The position numbers were made by a program, and so were the translations under genes. A DNA stretch of 46,676 nucleotides. It comes from Fuerstiella sp. GTDB lineage: Bacteria; Planctomycetota; Planctomycetia; Planctomycetales; Planctomycetaceae. The notes beneath the pieces were generated by a model, which ran no database searches, was not told the DNA's origin, and saw nothing but the letters and a program-made list of their open reading frames with translations. Location of the stretch: positions 1 through 46,676 of the forward strand of contig JAQWOH010000085.1 in assembly GCA_029245955.1 (NCBI GenBank), in the 5' to 3' direction. Of the stretch, positions 16,196 through 25,382 are shown piece by piece (position 1 is the stretch's first letter; every line of letters begins with the position of its first letter).

Positions 16196-17416
16196 ATGAC
16201 CGATCGCCTCCAAACAGCCAAATCAGCCTTGCTGGACTTCAGCAGACTGCGTGATATCTGCTCGTCAGATTCCGCCGCTGATGAGTGCACCTGGACGCTT
16301 GTGCGTTGTTCAGACAGCGAAGGAGATGAGCAGCACACAAAAGTCACAGCCGGTGGATTTACAGTTGGCCGACGTCTTGGCAATGACCTGTGCCTGGGGC
16401 ATCTCACAGTGTCCGGATACCATACTCGCATCTTCGCAATTGAAGACCAGCTGTTTCTGGAGGATATCGGCAGCACCAACGGCACTCTGGTTAACGGTCG
16501 GCGAATAGCGGCCGTGGAGTCTATAAACAATGGCGACGTCGTCCATTTTGGGCAGGTCAGGTTTGTCGTTCGTAAAACGCAGTCGCACGAGGCGGCCTCC
16601 CGGGACTTCAGAGCTGAAACCTATGAGGCGTGCGTTCCTGAAGATGCAGTGCTGTACGAGGGATTCGACCGTCTGCTTAATCGCCCCGACATCGATCCAT
16701 ACTTTCAACCGATCGTCACCCTGGGTGACGTTAAAACAGCAGGCTACGAGGCATTGGTACGGAGCCGAGTGAAAGGTCTGGAGACTCCCGATAAAATCTT
16801 TCGCATTGCAGCCCAGCGTTCCTCCGAAATCCAACTCAGTGAATTATGTCGATCCGAAGGCCTGCTGTCCGGACTCCGACTGGATCCACTCGGCTGCTTT
16901 TACCTGAACACACATGCTGCGGAGCTCGAAACGCCCCGACTGCTGGAATCACTGAAGGAACTTCGGTTCAACTTTCCAGCACTAGCCATCGTTCTGGAAA
17001 TTCACGAAGCGGCCATCACCTCGATCAGGTATCTGACAGAACTGGCGGCACTGCTGAAGGATCTGGACATCGAACTGGCGTACGATGACTTTGGCGCCGG
17101 ACAAGCTCGCCTGGTTGAGTTGTTTCAGGTGCCACCGCGGTACCTGAAGTTTGATATCTCGTTTGTCCGAGGAATGGAAAACGCGTCTCGACCACATCGA
17201 GCAAGCATTCGCGCTCTGTTGAACATGGTCCATGAACTGGATGTCACCTCCATCGCCGAAGGTGTCGAAACACAGACTCAGGCTGACATCTGCACGGAAC
17301 TGGGCTTTGACATGGCCCAGGGATATTTCTTTGGCCGTCCGCAACCTCAGCAATACTGGCGAGACGCTGAGCAAGCTGCCAACAAAACGACGCCGATGCC
17401 CACGCCCGGAGCATAG
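16196..17416 (+). CDS. FHA-EAL domain protein (predicted c-di-GMP phosphodiesterase)
   Basis: A 406-residue cytoplasmic protein with two domains. Residues 45-125 are a forkhead-associated domain, which binds phosphothreonine peptides: GGFTVGRRLGND, SGYHTRI, GSTNGTLVNGRR. Residues 155-390 are an EAL domain, which hydrolyses c-di-GMP. The catalytic set appears complete: Glu185 (EALVR), Asn238, Glu268 and Glu271 (LEIHE), Asp297-Asp298 (DDFG), Lys318 (LKFD), Glu355 (EGVET) and Gln375 (AQGYFFGRP). No transmembrane segment or GGDEF domain is present. The fusion suggests that Ser/Thr phosphorylation steers local c-di-GMP breakdown (inference). The start at 16196 has no clear ribosome-binding site, so it may begin a few codons later. 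It converges with the PhoD-like gene. Confidence 0.9.
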   Translation: MTDRLQTAKSALLDFSRLRDICSSDSAADECTWTLVRCSDSEGDEQHTKVTAGGFTVGRRLGNDLCLGHLTVSGYHTRIFAIEDQLFLEDIGSTNGTLVNGRRIAAVESINNGDVVHFGQVRFVVRKTQSHEAASRDFRAETYEACVPEDAVLYEGFDRLLNRPDIDPYFQPIVTLGDVKTAGYEALVRSRVKGLETPDKIFRIAAQRSSEIQLSELCRSEGLLSGLRLDPLGCFYLNTHAAELETPRLLESLKELRFNFPALAIVLEIHEAAITSIRYLTELAALLKDLDIELAYDDFGAGQARLVELFQVPPRYLKFDISFVRGMENASRPHRASIRALLNMVHELDVTSIAEGVETQTQADICTELGFDMAQGYFFGRPQPQQYWRDAEQAANKTTPMPTPGA

Positions 17417-17428
17417 CCGGCATCGGCG
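17391..17428. repeat. 10-bp inverted repeat over the FHA-EAL stop codon
   Basis: CGCCGATGCC (17391-17400) pairs perfectly with GGCATCGGCG (17419-17428), leaving an 18-nt loop that contains the stop codon of the FHA-EAL gene. It lies 75 bp from the convergent stop of the next gene. There is no T-run, so if it ends transcription it is not a classical intrinsic terminator; it may protect transcript ends. Confidence 0.4.
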
Positions 17429-17503
17429 CGCTGGTGCCCACGCCGAAAAGTCACGCGACGAAGTTCTCTGCACAGCATCCAGCAAGGACGTACTGCGGCA
17501 GAC

Positions 17504-19819
17504 TCAGCGAATCCGATTGTCGCCAAGATTCTCCTTCTGATGGACTGTCACCGGCCAGCCGGGGAACTGGTTGTCGGCCCGTCCGTCTGTCGGATCCACA
17601 AGAAATCGGAAGGCGTTCAACGTGTATGTCTTCGCTGACGTGTCAACTGTCACCAGACCAAAGCCACTGCCCTTCTGATGGGCTCGGTCGTATCGATTCT
17701 TTTCACTGGCGACCTCAGGGTTACCAACCGCGTAGACATAAACCCTGTTACCGAATCCATCAAGAAATTCGCCGGTGTCGGGTCGCCCGTGTTCCGGACG
17801 ATTTTCGTGCGGCATCCCGACTTCATCAGGACGCCACCATCGTGGATAGCCAGCCGCGATGGCCGGTGTGCAGAAACTCCAGCAACTGTCACGTTGTTTG
17901 TCGACACCGTATTGAACCAATGAAGTCAGATGCTGGTCGCCGTTGATGTGCAGGGGCATTCCCTTGCGAATAATGCGAATAGCATTGTTACGTGCAGTCT
18001 GCGGCCAGGCTCCCGAATCAAGATCCGCCTTCAGGTAGCCGTTGAATCCGCCGTGGTGCGTGGCCACTCCGGCAAACACCGTCTGGCTCAGCAGAATCTT
18101 CATCGAATGCCCCCGCCAGTCATCGACCCACGTCTTGAGGAATTCTTCCTGGCGGTCTCCCAGCAGCACAAGACCTGGTTCATCCAGATGCGACGTGTCT
18201 ACGTTGATGTCTCTGACATGGTCGGCTCGTCCGCTGCCCGTTTCAACGCGCTCCGGTCCGCTTTTCCATTGACGATCACCCAGAATCGCAAAGCCAACAT
18301 CGCCGTAGACCATGTCTCCGTAATACACGCTGATATCCTGTTTACACGGCGTCGGATCAAAATAGTCCGGATGATGCGCCGCACAGGTCCTGTGTACAAC
18401 GTTGACCATGCGTGCCGGCTCACGATACCCGCCCTTTGATGATGCACCCTTGTTCAGTTCCGCCATCGGTGCGCCGCCCTCGCCCCAGATGTTTCCCTGA
18501 AAGACATCGTGGTCATCGGGAATGCAGACTGTCGGACGGTCTCGCATCGCCTCGCGGAACGCCCAGCCGAACATGTAGAACTTGCGCAGGTAGTTCAGAA
18601 TCGCTGGTACCGCCGGATCGCGAATGATCCCGTACCCGCCATGACCTTCGTACAGCTGGTCTCCGGAAAAATACAGCATGTCAGGATCAAGTTTTATCAC
18701 ATTATTGGCGACCGGTTCGTAGGGAAAGCCATAGTGATTCTGACACGTCAGTGCCCCGATTCGCAGGGGGCGCCCCACAGGATTGGCCTGAATGGTACCG
18801 GACCACTCATCCGTATTGACTCCACCGCCACGGGTCTTGTCGTGATAGACAAGTCGATAATGGTGTTCTGCTGATTCGTCCCAGTTGCTGACTCTGAACG
18901 TGGCCACCCACGCGTCCGTATCGAGGCCAGCGTGTCCGAGTGACTTCCATGAACCGTTTCGCCGTACCTGCAGTTCCACGGTCTGGTTGTCCGCATCACC
19001 CAGTGGCGGCGTGAGCGCCGACATCTTCAAGACAAATCCTTCGGGACCTCGCGAATCGCTGAGTGTGTACATCGCCCACAGAACGGGCCCGAATTTGTTT
19101 TCACTGCTGACCGTGAAGGCGTCGCCCGTAACCTCCCAATTGCTGAAGCGATATCGGGCCCCCTGCCCTTTCTTCAGTTTGGAATCAAAGTTGTTAACGA
19201 CGGCAACGTTCCCAATGACCGATTCCTGCGGTACCGTCTGACTTACCGTGACCTCACGACCGCCATCGACCGTGGCCGTCAACGTGAGCGAGTAACTGTT
19301 TCTGTACGGTTTTCCGGACAACACAATTTTTCCACCGAAGGTACCGTTGCCGAACGGTCTTCGTTTGCGGCCCAGCACCAACTGGCCGTCAACAATGCCC
19401 GCGTTGACGCCCCCGTTCGAAAAACTGTTGCTGCGGTATTCATTGAGATCACTGCGGATGCCCACACGGAAGCCTGCACCGCCGTCCGTCTTGTGAACTT
19501 CTAACCGTTCGATTTCAACAGACATCCGAAACGATCCATCAACATTTGTGATCTGGTGAGTCAAAAGGTGAACGTTTCGGTCGCCGCCGGAGGTCTGACA
19601 TTCAGCAGCACCGTCAGCGATCCTCCAGTCCTCCATCGGATTTGCCCAGAAATCCTGCCCCAGCCAGACACGATCATTCGCCTGTCGTTCGGCGGCGTCT
19701 TTGCCTCGAGGAAAATAAGCAGTGGACGCAGGCGGGGCCGCCGCCTTTGCGCGGGACGGGATCAGGGCAGCCCCCAGGGCCAGCAGCTTCAGGGCCAGCC
19801 GGCGTGTGAATGACGTCAT
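17504..19819 (-). CDS. exported PhoD-like alkaline phosphatase/phosphodiesterase with N-terminal jelly-roll
   Basis: A 771-residue protein. Residues 4-27 form a twin-arginine-like signal (RRLALKLLALGAAL then SRAKA). Residues 40-235 look like a concanavalin/LamG-type beta sandwich (VNGSFRMSVEIERLEV-like strands, FSNWEV end). Residues 330-740 are a PhoD-type metallophosphatase: LRIGALTCQ, SGDQLYEG (metal Asp), CIPDDHDVF, SQTVFAGVATHH and HINGDQH. PhoD enzymes release phosphate from phosphodiesters outside the cytoplasm. The start at 19819 was chosen for the signal peptide; an ATG at 19837 is an alternative and the frame opens at 19909. It is convergent with the FHA-EAL gene. The extra N-terminal domain may bind carbohydrate or anchor the enzyme (inference). 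Confidence 0.85.
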   Translation of the reverse strand: MTSFTRRLALKLLALGAALIPSRAKAAAPPASTAYFPRGKDAAERQANDRVWLGQDFWANPMEDWRIADGAAECQTSGGDRNVHLLTHQITNVDGSFRMSVEIERLEVHKTDGGAGFRVGIRSDLNEYRSNSFSNGGVNAGIVDGQLVLGRKRRPFGNGTFGGKIVLSGKPYRNSYSLTLTATVDGGREVTVSQTVPQESVIGNVAVVNNFDSKLKKGQGARYRFSNWEVTGDAFTVSSENKFGPVLWAMYTLSDSRGPEGFVLKMSALTPPLGDADNQTVELQVRRNGSWKSLGHAGLDTDAWVATFRVSNWDESAEHHYRLVYHDKTRGGGVNTDEWSGTIQANPVGRPLRIGALTCQNHYGFPYEPVANNVIKLDPDMLYFSGDQLYEGHGGYGIIRDPAVPAILNYLRKFYMFGWAFREAMRDRPTVCIPDDHDVFQGNIWGEGGAPMAELNKGASSKGGYREPARMVNVVHRTCAAHHPDYFDPTPCKQDISVYYGDMVYGDVGFAILGDRQWKSGPERVETGSGRADHVRDINVDTSHLDEPGLVLLGDRQEEFLKTWVDDWRGHSMKILLSQTVFAGVATHHGGFNGYLKADLDSGAWPQTARNNAIRIIRKGMPLHINGDQHLTSLVQYGVDKQRDSCWSFCTPAIAAGYPRWWRPDEVGMPHENRPEHGRPDTGEFLDGFGNRVYVYAVGNPEVASEKNRYDRAHQKGSGFGLVTVDTSAKTYTLNAFRFLVDPTDGRADNQFPGWPVTVHQKENLGDNRIR

Positions 19820-20026
19820 GTGGTCTACCTTGATCATGCCTGTCGGAGCAAAGTCGCACAGCCGCCGTGCGACCCAGGAAGAAATGCAAACCGGAATTTC
19901 GAAACACAAAGGCAGCGCTTCTGCTGGTGCCTGTGAAACGGATGACGTTCTGCGACGAACTTAACCGCATCCATGCTGACCGTCCCAACACGATCGTTTC
20001 GTCATGGTGGCAGGAAGTTGACTTGC

Positions 20027-21022
20027 CTACAACTCGTCCTGCAAATCTCGAACAATGACACGGATTTGCTCAAAAACAGCATCATCTCGGGCCAGGTCAG
20101 GAAACTGGCTCTGACCGAACTGCTTAATAAACCACAGACGCTCATTGCCAACCGGGTCTTCAAGCAATGTCGCAACCAGATACGTAATCAAATCCAGTTC
20201 CTCGTCAAGCCGGGCAAACAACCGTTCGCGTACCACTCGTCGTACGTCTCGCACGGCCGGCCCGAAATCCTCATCCAGTAGATCCTCATCATCGGAAACA
20301 GGTTGAGCCGCCTCATGCTGAGCGATGACAGTGGGGCCCAGCAGTATTGACATAACCTTTTCCCATTTCTCACCTGCTGCTGGCAGCGTTCTGCCGCCGA
20401 CGCGGTGATATTCGCGAATCATTCCAATCTGACGCAACAATGCCTCGAAGGAGGAACGTTGACCATCACTAAATGATGCACCTTCTATGTATCCGACGAC
20501 TTTTGCATCCGCACGTTCCCATTTAGGATGATTTGACTGGTATTTCATCAAGGCGACTGCCGTGTCGCTTCTGCGAAACGTCGAATACCCCTTGTTGCCC
20601 GATGTCTTGATAATCTGCTGCTTGAGGTATTGATCGCGAAAAAGGGGACCTGTCTTCATCTGCCAGAACTCACGAGTGAACAGGATGATATCCCCCGGAA
20701 GAGGATCAACGATGTTGGATCGGTGTGTGCGGCACGTTGTCGGGTATGTGTGCTGAACTCGCAGCACACCAATGGGAACATAATAATTATCAACGGGCCG
20801 AATGACGGCCACATTTTCGTCGACTTTCAGCGTATGAACGTCCCCAAGGTCAATGAGAGCTGAGCCACGAGCGACGCGTTCGACATGGCCCAGACCATAG
20901 ATCAGTCCTGCCCGTTCACCTTGAAATTCTGTTTGGGCATCTGCCTGCGTACACAACGTGAGCAATAAAGCGCAAGCGGCAAGGCGAACATACCGGAGGT
21001 GGCAAAGATACTGAAGAACCAT
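20027..21022 (-). CDS. secreted protein of unknown function
   Basis: A 331-residue protein I do not recognise. It has a signal peptide at residues 1-30 (leucine-rich LAACALLLTLC, cleavage near TQADAQ). Residues 31-110 look like small beta-rich segments (GLIYGLGHVERV, GSALIDLGDVHTLKVDENVAVIRPV, YYVPIGVLRVQHT), reminiscent of SH3-like repeats seen in planctomycete exported proteins. The C-terminal half is helical and acidic. The ATG at 21022 is preferred; a TTG at 21040 would add six residues. It is transcribed away from the sulfatase, with which it shares a 385-bp spacer. Confidence 0.7.
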   Translation of the reverse strand: MVLQYLCHLRYVRLAACALLLTLCTQADAQTEFQGERAGLIYGLGHVERVARGSALIDLGDVHTLKVDENVAVIRPVDNYYVPIGVLRVQHTYPTTCRTHRSNIVDPLPGDIILFTREFWQMKTGPLFRDQYLKQQIIKTSGNKGYSTFRRSDTAVALMKYQSNHPKWERADAKVVGYIEGASFSDGQRSSFEALLRQIGMIREYHRVGGRTLPAAGEKWEKVMSILLGPTVIAQHEAAQPVSDDEDLLDEDFGPAVRDVRRVVRERLFARLDEELDLITYLVATLLEDPVGNERLWFIKQFGQSQFPDLARDDAVFEQIRVIVRDLQDEL

Positions 21023-21407
21023 TGTCTGTGTCTCACTCAAAGGGGTTGCCCCAGTCTAAAGCACCGTTGCACGCGGGCCAAAACAATTCACGGCGGAACC
21101 GTAAATCCGACCAAACAGACCGCCATGCCGCAGGTTCCCCTTTCGTAACCGGTGCGGTCGATCGCCGGCAAAAACACACCTCGAATATATCAATTGTGCC
21201 GGGCATATCGACTCGGTTTACTTTTCCAGCCACTCATCGAACGGCTCCGATTCGGCCCGGCAGGCAGATTAGTTCGGCAAATACCGGCAGGGCCTGCGCG
21301 AGCATCATGAGGCCGTTTGAAGAGATGTGTACGGTCTGCGATAATTCACCGCGGTTCGTAATCGCGTCTCCGACCGTGTCCGCGTGTCAAACGCAGAAAC
21401 ATGCCGC
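21023..21407. other. 385-bp divergent intergenic region
   Basis: It separates the leftward secreted-protein gene from the rightward sulfatase gene. It holds a good promoter candidate for the sulfatase (21317-21345). Nothing else was recognised. Confidence 0.45.
21317..21345 (+). promoter_or_regulatory. candidate sigma70-type promoter of the sulfatase gene
   Basis: TTGAAG (21317-21322) and GATAAT (21340-21345) are separated by 17 bp, with four and five matches to the consensus. Transcription would begin near 21352, about 55 nt before the sulfatase ATG. Confidence 0.45.
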
Positions 21408-22736
21408 ATGCAAAACAGTCAATTTATTCGTCGCGCCATAAAGTCAGTTTTGCTCCCCCTCACAACTGTGCTGTCAGGGAACTCCCCGTGTGTAATCGCA
21501 CAGGATAATCCTGAGCGACCGAACATCCTGATCATATTCACAGACGATCAGGGATACAGAGATCTCGGCTGCTATGGGTCCGAAACGAACAGGACACCCA
21601 GAATGGATCAGCTGGCCGAAGACGGCACCAGATTTACGGACTTCTACGCGCAGCACGTATGCGGCCCATCGCGTTCTGCGCTGCTGACCGGCCGCTATCC
21701 TGTGCGCAGTAAGGGCTGGGGGATGCCGGCAGATGAAGTTACGTTTGCAGAACTTGTCAGTGGTGTCGGTTATCAAACGGCCTGCATCGGAAAATGGGAT
21801 GTATCCAACCGCAAGCCGATTATTGAGCGGATGCCCAACGCACAGGGATTTGGCTACTACTTCGGCACTCTGGGAGCAAACGACGGTGGAAACGTCAGCT
21901 TCCACGAAAACAATAACGCAGCGGGCAGTACAAAGGATATGGGCCGACTGATTGAACTCTACACAGACAAAGCTATCGATTACCTGAAGCACAAACGCGA
22001 TCCGCAAAAGCCGTTCGCACTTTATGTGGCGCATACCATGATGCACACGATCATTGATGCGTCACCCCGCTTCAGGGACACGTCTGCCGGAGGCCTGTAC
22101 GGCGACGTCGTGGAAGAATTCGATTTCCACACCGGACGCTTACTGGATGCGCTTGATAATCTCGGTCTGCGAAGCAATACGCTTGTGATTTACACAACCG
22201 ACAACGGACCATGGAATCAACCGGCCTACACCGATAAGAAAAAGGGACATCCGAAGGGTTCCATCTTCTGGGGAGACGCCGGTCCCCTGCGTGACGGTAA
22301 GGGATCCTGCTATGAGGCGGGCTCAAGAGCAGCCTGTATCGTTCGTTGGCCGGGACAGGTACCGGCAGGCCGAGTATCCAGCGCCATCTTTGCCACGATT
22401 GACTTCCTGCCGACATTCGCCGGTCTGGCAGGATTTCAGCTCCCCACAGATCGTATAATCGATGGTGTTGACCAATCAGCACTGCTATTCGGCTCCAGTG
22501 CCAACGGAGCACGAAACACCTACTTTTACCAGGGGAACGGAGTTCGTCGTGGCAAATGGAAATACCTTACAGCCAAACACCAGGTGCCCGGCTACGCCCG
22601 TGATAAGCGACGCGCAGAAATCGAAGAACTCTACGATCTGTCCTCCGACATCGGCGAAACCACGAACCTTGCCAGACAACATCCCGACAAAGTGAACGAA
22701 CTGCGCGCGTTGATGCAAACAATTTCCAGGCGATAG
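21408..22736 (+). CDS. exported sulfatase (arylsulfatase family)
   Basis: A 442-residue sulfatase that hydrolyses sulfate esters, probably of algal or other polysaccharides, after export. Residues 1-31 form a signal peptide (SVLLPLTTVLSG, then VIAQ). The metal-binding pair is in TDDQGYRDLGCYG (Asp46-Asp47). The sulfatase signature CGPSRSALLTGRYP has Cys85, which must be converted to formylglycine by a maturase that is not in this window. YTTDNGPW supplies the second metal pair. The ATG at 21408 was chosen; a GTG at 21384 adds eight residues. Many such genes per genome are typical of marine planctomycetes. It is a single gene between divergent and convergent neighbours. Confidence 0.92.
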   Translation: MQNSQFIRRAIKSVLLPLTTVLSGNSPCVIAQDNPERPNILIIFTDDQGYRDLGCYGSETNRTPRMDQLAEDGTRFTDFYAQHVCGPSRSALLTGRYPVRSKGWGMPADEVTFAELVSGVGYQTACIGKWDVSNRKPIIERMPNAQGFGYYFGTLGANDGGNVSFHENNNAAGSTKDMGRLIELYTDKAIDYLKHKRDPQKPFALYVAHTMMHTIIDASPRFRDTSAGGLYGDVVEEFDFHTGRLLDALDNLGLRSNTLVIYTTDNGPWNQPAYTDKKKGHPKGSIFWGDAGPLRDGKGSCYEAGSRAACIVRWPGQVPAGRVSSAIFATIDFLPTFAGLAGFQLPTDRIIDGVDQSALLFGSSANGARNTYFYQGNGVRRGKWKYLTAKHQVPGYARDKRRAEIEELYDLSSDIGETTNLARQHPDKVNELRALMQTISRR

Positions 22737-22807
22737 CAAGCCCCGCATACACAGCAGACCCCGTCTGGCATTATCAGGCTCTGATTATACCCAGTCCGAT
22801 ACAGCCA

Positions 22808-24910
22808 TCATTCCGCAGGCAGCACCAGACGCCCGTTGTTGCGAGAAAGCACACGCTGCCAGCGACGAATCGCAGCCACCCGCCCCGAAGTGTCGCCGGC
22901 GAAAAAACCCTGATCATCACCGGTGATGCGTTCCAGGTTATAGATCGCCAGTTCGCGAAGCGCCACACGTTTGCTTTCCAGCGTAGCAACAAGCCACTCA
23001 CTAACGTCACGTTGTTCTGCCGAAGTTCGAGTGATTCCTTCCAGCAGACGCATGGCGTCTGCGAGGTTTTTCTCGGGCAGACGAGTCTCCAGCACCTCAC
23101 GAATGCGGTCTGCCCCCCGGGGAACCTGATAAAGGATCTGTTCAAGCCCCATGATCGATTCGCGTCGCACCACCTGCGATTCCGACTGCATCAGCATAGT
23201 GCCCAGCTCGTCCACTTGCCGCAATAACACCGGCAGCTTCATCGCATAGGCCGCAATCTGAGGATTTCGGTCTTCACTCAGGCTTACCGCCGCACTGGTG
23301 ACTGACTCGTTCTTCTGAAGGCCCGTCGCGAGTTTCGACAGAAGACTTTTAGTGGCATCCGACTGCGGACCAGATGGCTCGATCACCCAATCGGGCATGA
23401 TGGCTGTTGTCGCAGCAGAGGCCTCCGGCAGTGTGTCAGCATTCGTATTCCATTGCAGCACACTGCCACGACGAATCGTGAGAAGGTCTTCGGCATCGTC
23501 CAGCCTGACCACCACATCGCCGTTGGCGGCGAAGATAAGAACCATGCAAGGGTTGCCGACCGGCAGCAGAGTCGAACGCTCCTGCCCCCCGGCACCCGCA
23601 TCAACAACCTCCGTCGGTTCCGTTGTGTTCATCAATGGAACCGCTCGTACTCCGATACGTTGGCCTTCATCAGGCAGTGAGAAAAGCAATTTTCGTCCGC
23701 CAACACCCACGACAATCGGAGCACCTTCCTGTCCGGCCAGTACTCCCCGCTGCAAAACCATACCTCCATCGAACAGACTGATCCCGGTCGATTCCGCATC
23801 CAACGCTGCAAACAACGATGAACCGCGCATGACGGCTGACCAGCCGCCATGCTGATTTTCGACGACAGCGGAGTATGGTTCCGCGATTCCGACGATTCGA
23901 GTTCGCAGAACAGAATCCCAATCCAGAGCCTCACCGTCACCCAACGCGGCAGCCCAACGCCACGGTAAATCGTCCGGACCGGACACAACGGTCATCGCAT
24001 AGCTATCCGTCAGACGCAGTCGCTCATCCCGCACAACTGGCTGCTGTTGCTCAGGACGCGAATCATTTGCCACCGGCGGAGGATCAGACCGGTCAACCGG
24101 AGCAGGCGTCGGCAAAGGCGTCGCCGTCGTTTCCGAAGTCTGTTGCAGAGCAACCACTGCATCGGTCGTATCAGCATTCGTCACTGAATCTGCCGCGCCG
24201 TCTTCCGTGGACATGGCCGGCTGCGCCGCGGTGACCGGCTCAATCGTTTCGTCGGCAACCTGGGCCTGTGGTACTGTCTGAGCTATCGGCACCCGCTCGG
24301 CCTCAGGCTCCCCCGCCACCACTGGTTCAGGCTCCCTGACAGAAAATACAACAGCCTTGGACGGGCGTGAACTGAACAGATCCACATCTGTCGCCAGCAG
24401 GCCCAGCCATCCCAGCACCATGATTGCCAACAGAATCATTGGTGAACGCGGGCCTGCTTCGACCTGCGGTGCCAGTGGCTGCCAGTCCTCTGCAGACGTC
24501 GACAACTGAGCGCCGTTCTCGTCCGCCGCAACGGCGGACGGATCCATGCGATACAAACGTTCCTTGAGCCCGGACTCAATCTCTACCGGGTCACTCAGCA
24601 GCCCCAGAATCTGATGTGTCGCGGCGACTTCTGCCAGGCAATGATCGGACGCCAGAATCTCCTTCTCGATCAGAGCCACGAGTTCCGGCGTCAACTGATC
24701 ATCCAGGTATTCCGCGATCAGGTTCGCATCGATCGTTTTTTGCCTGACCGCGTCGTCAGCTAATCGACGACGCCGGACAACTTCTCGAATTCGTTCCGCC
24801 AGTTCTGTGGCCAAAGGACTGGAAGCCAGTTTCTGTCCTAATTCACGCGCATTGGACGAAGGTAATCGGTCGTCCAGGTAGGCCAGCAAGGTTCGCAGAG
24901 TCAGTCGCAT
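22808..24910 (-). CDS. large single-pass membrane protein with duplicated anti-sigma-like N-terminus
   Basis: A 700-residue protein with no family I can name. Residues 1-150 are cytoplasmic and contain two similar helical units, each opening with a LDDxL motif (AYLDDRL at 10-16, EYLDDQL at 68-74). They resemble the helical fold of anti-sigma factors but lack the zinc-binding His/Cys. One membrane segment follows at 157-174. Residues 180-300 are a Pro/Thr/Glu-rich linker. Residues 300-480 look beta-rich, like a FecR-type or jelly-roll domain. Residues 510-690 are helical repeats. This layout suggests a sensor that binds a sigma factor inside and a signal outside (inference); no sigma-factor gene is adjacent. 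The ATG at 24910 begins the family-like MRLTLRTLLAYLDD. Confidence 0.72.
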   Translation of the reverse strand: MRLTLRTLLAYLDDRLPSSNARELGQKLASSPLATELAERIREVVRRRRLADDAVRQKTIDANLIAEYLDDQLTPELVALIEKEILASDHCLAEVAATHQILGLLSDPVEIESGLKERLYRMDPSAVAADENGAQLSTSAEDWQPLAPQVEAGPRSPMILLAIMVLGWLGLLATDVDLFSSRPSKAVVFSVREPEPVVAGEPEAERVPIAQTVPQAQVADETIEPVTAAQPAMSTEDGAADSVTNADTTDAVVALQQTSETTATPLPTPAPVDRSDPPPVANDSRPEQQQPVVRDERLRLTDSYAMTVVSGPDDLPWRWAAALGDGEALDWDSVLRTRIVGIAEPYSAVVENQHGGWSAVMRGSSLFAALDAESTGISLFDGGMVLQRGVLAGQEGAPIVVGVGGRKLLFSLPDEGQRIGVRAVPLMNTTEPTEVVDAGAGGQERSTLLPVGNPCMVLIFAANGDVVVRLDDAEDLLTIRRGSVLQWNTNADTLPEASAATTAIMPDWVIEPSGPQSDATKSLLSKLATGLQKNESVTSAAVSLSEDRNPQIAAYAMKLPVLLRQVDELGTMLMQSESQVVRRESIMGLEQILYQVPRGADRIREVLETRLPEKNLADAMRLLEGITRTSAEQRDVSEWLVATLESKRVALRELAIYNLERITGDDQGFFAGDTSGRVAAIRRWQRVLSRNNGRLVLPAE

Positions 24911-25382
24911 GGGGGCAATCTTTTTGCGAGAACCGGAGGTCGTCAGGTCGTCAGGTCGTCAGGTCGTGAGCAAATACCAGGCAGACATCGGTCCGTCAGG
25001 GTGTTCGTGTTCTCACTTCCGCCACAGTGTTAGTGCTGATCGACGTTCGAATTCGTACAGTTTTCTCCAGAAAATGCTGAAACTCAACGAATTTCCGCGC
25101 CCGGACCATCTCTCCCGCGTCTCCGCTTCCGTCGGCAGCAGAAAACGGAGTGCAACCGATGGTCACAGGCAGAGGAAGGACAACAACCGCCGGAAAGACG
25201 TTGCGCTGAAGAGTCATTCCCCGGGACACCCCGCCAACGAACTGAATCACGGTGGTCCGGAAGCCTGCGGACCATTCAGCCCCACCCGGCTGTTGAGCCA
25301 TGCCGCGCGTCCACCGTGATGCAAACATGGAAACCTGAAGTGCACCAGCCTGAATCTCACAGATGCCTGTGCTATGGACACA
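24911..25382. other. 472-bp intergenic region
   Basis: It lies between the GlmU-like gene and the large membrane protein gene, both leftward. The part nearest the membrane-protein start holds the 8-bp tandem repeat. Two open frames of about 110-136 codons cross it on opposite strands but neither has family features. Confidence 0.45.
24937..24968. repeat. four tandem copies of AGGTCGTC
   Basis: Three perfect copies of the 8-mer AGGTCGTC are followed by a fourth that differs only in the last base. The array ends 27 bp upstream of the large membrane protein's start codon (that gene reads leftward), so it lies in its leader or promoter. On the transcribed strand it reads GACGACCT. It may be a regulator-binding array or a slippage-prone simple repeat. 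Confidence 0.85.

Noticed and set aside
15784..16254. 156-codon frame across the fabD/FHA-EAL spacer
   Set aside because: It overlaps both flanking genes and its translation is Arg/Ser/Pro rich with no similarity.
24996..25328. 110-codon minus-strand frame upstream of the membrane-protein gene
   Set aside because: A sigma-factor gene was hoped for here, but the translation shows no sigma motifs.
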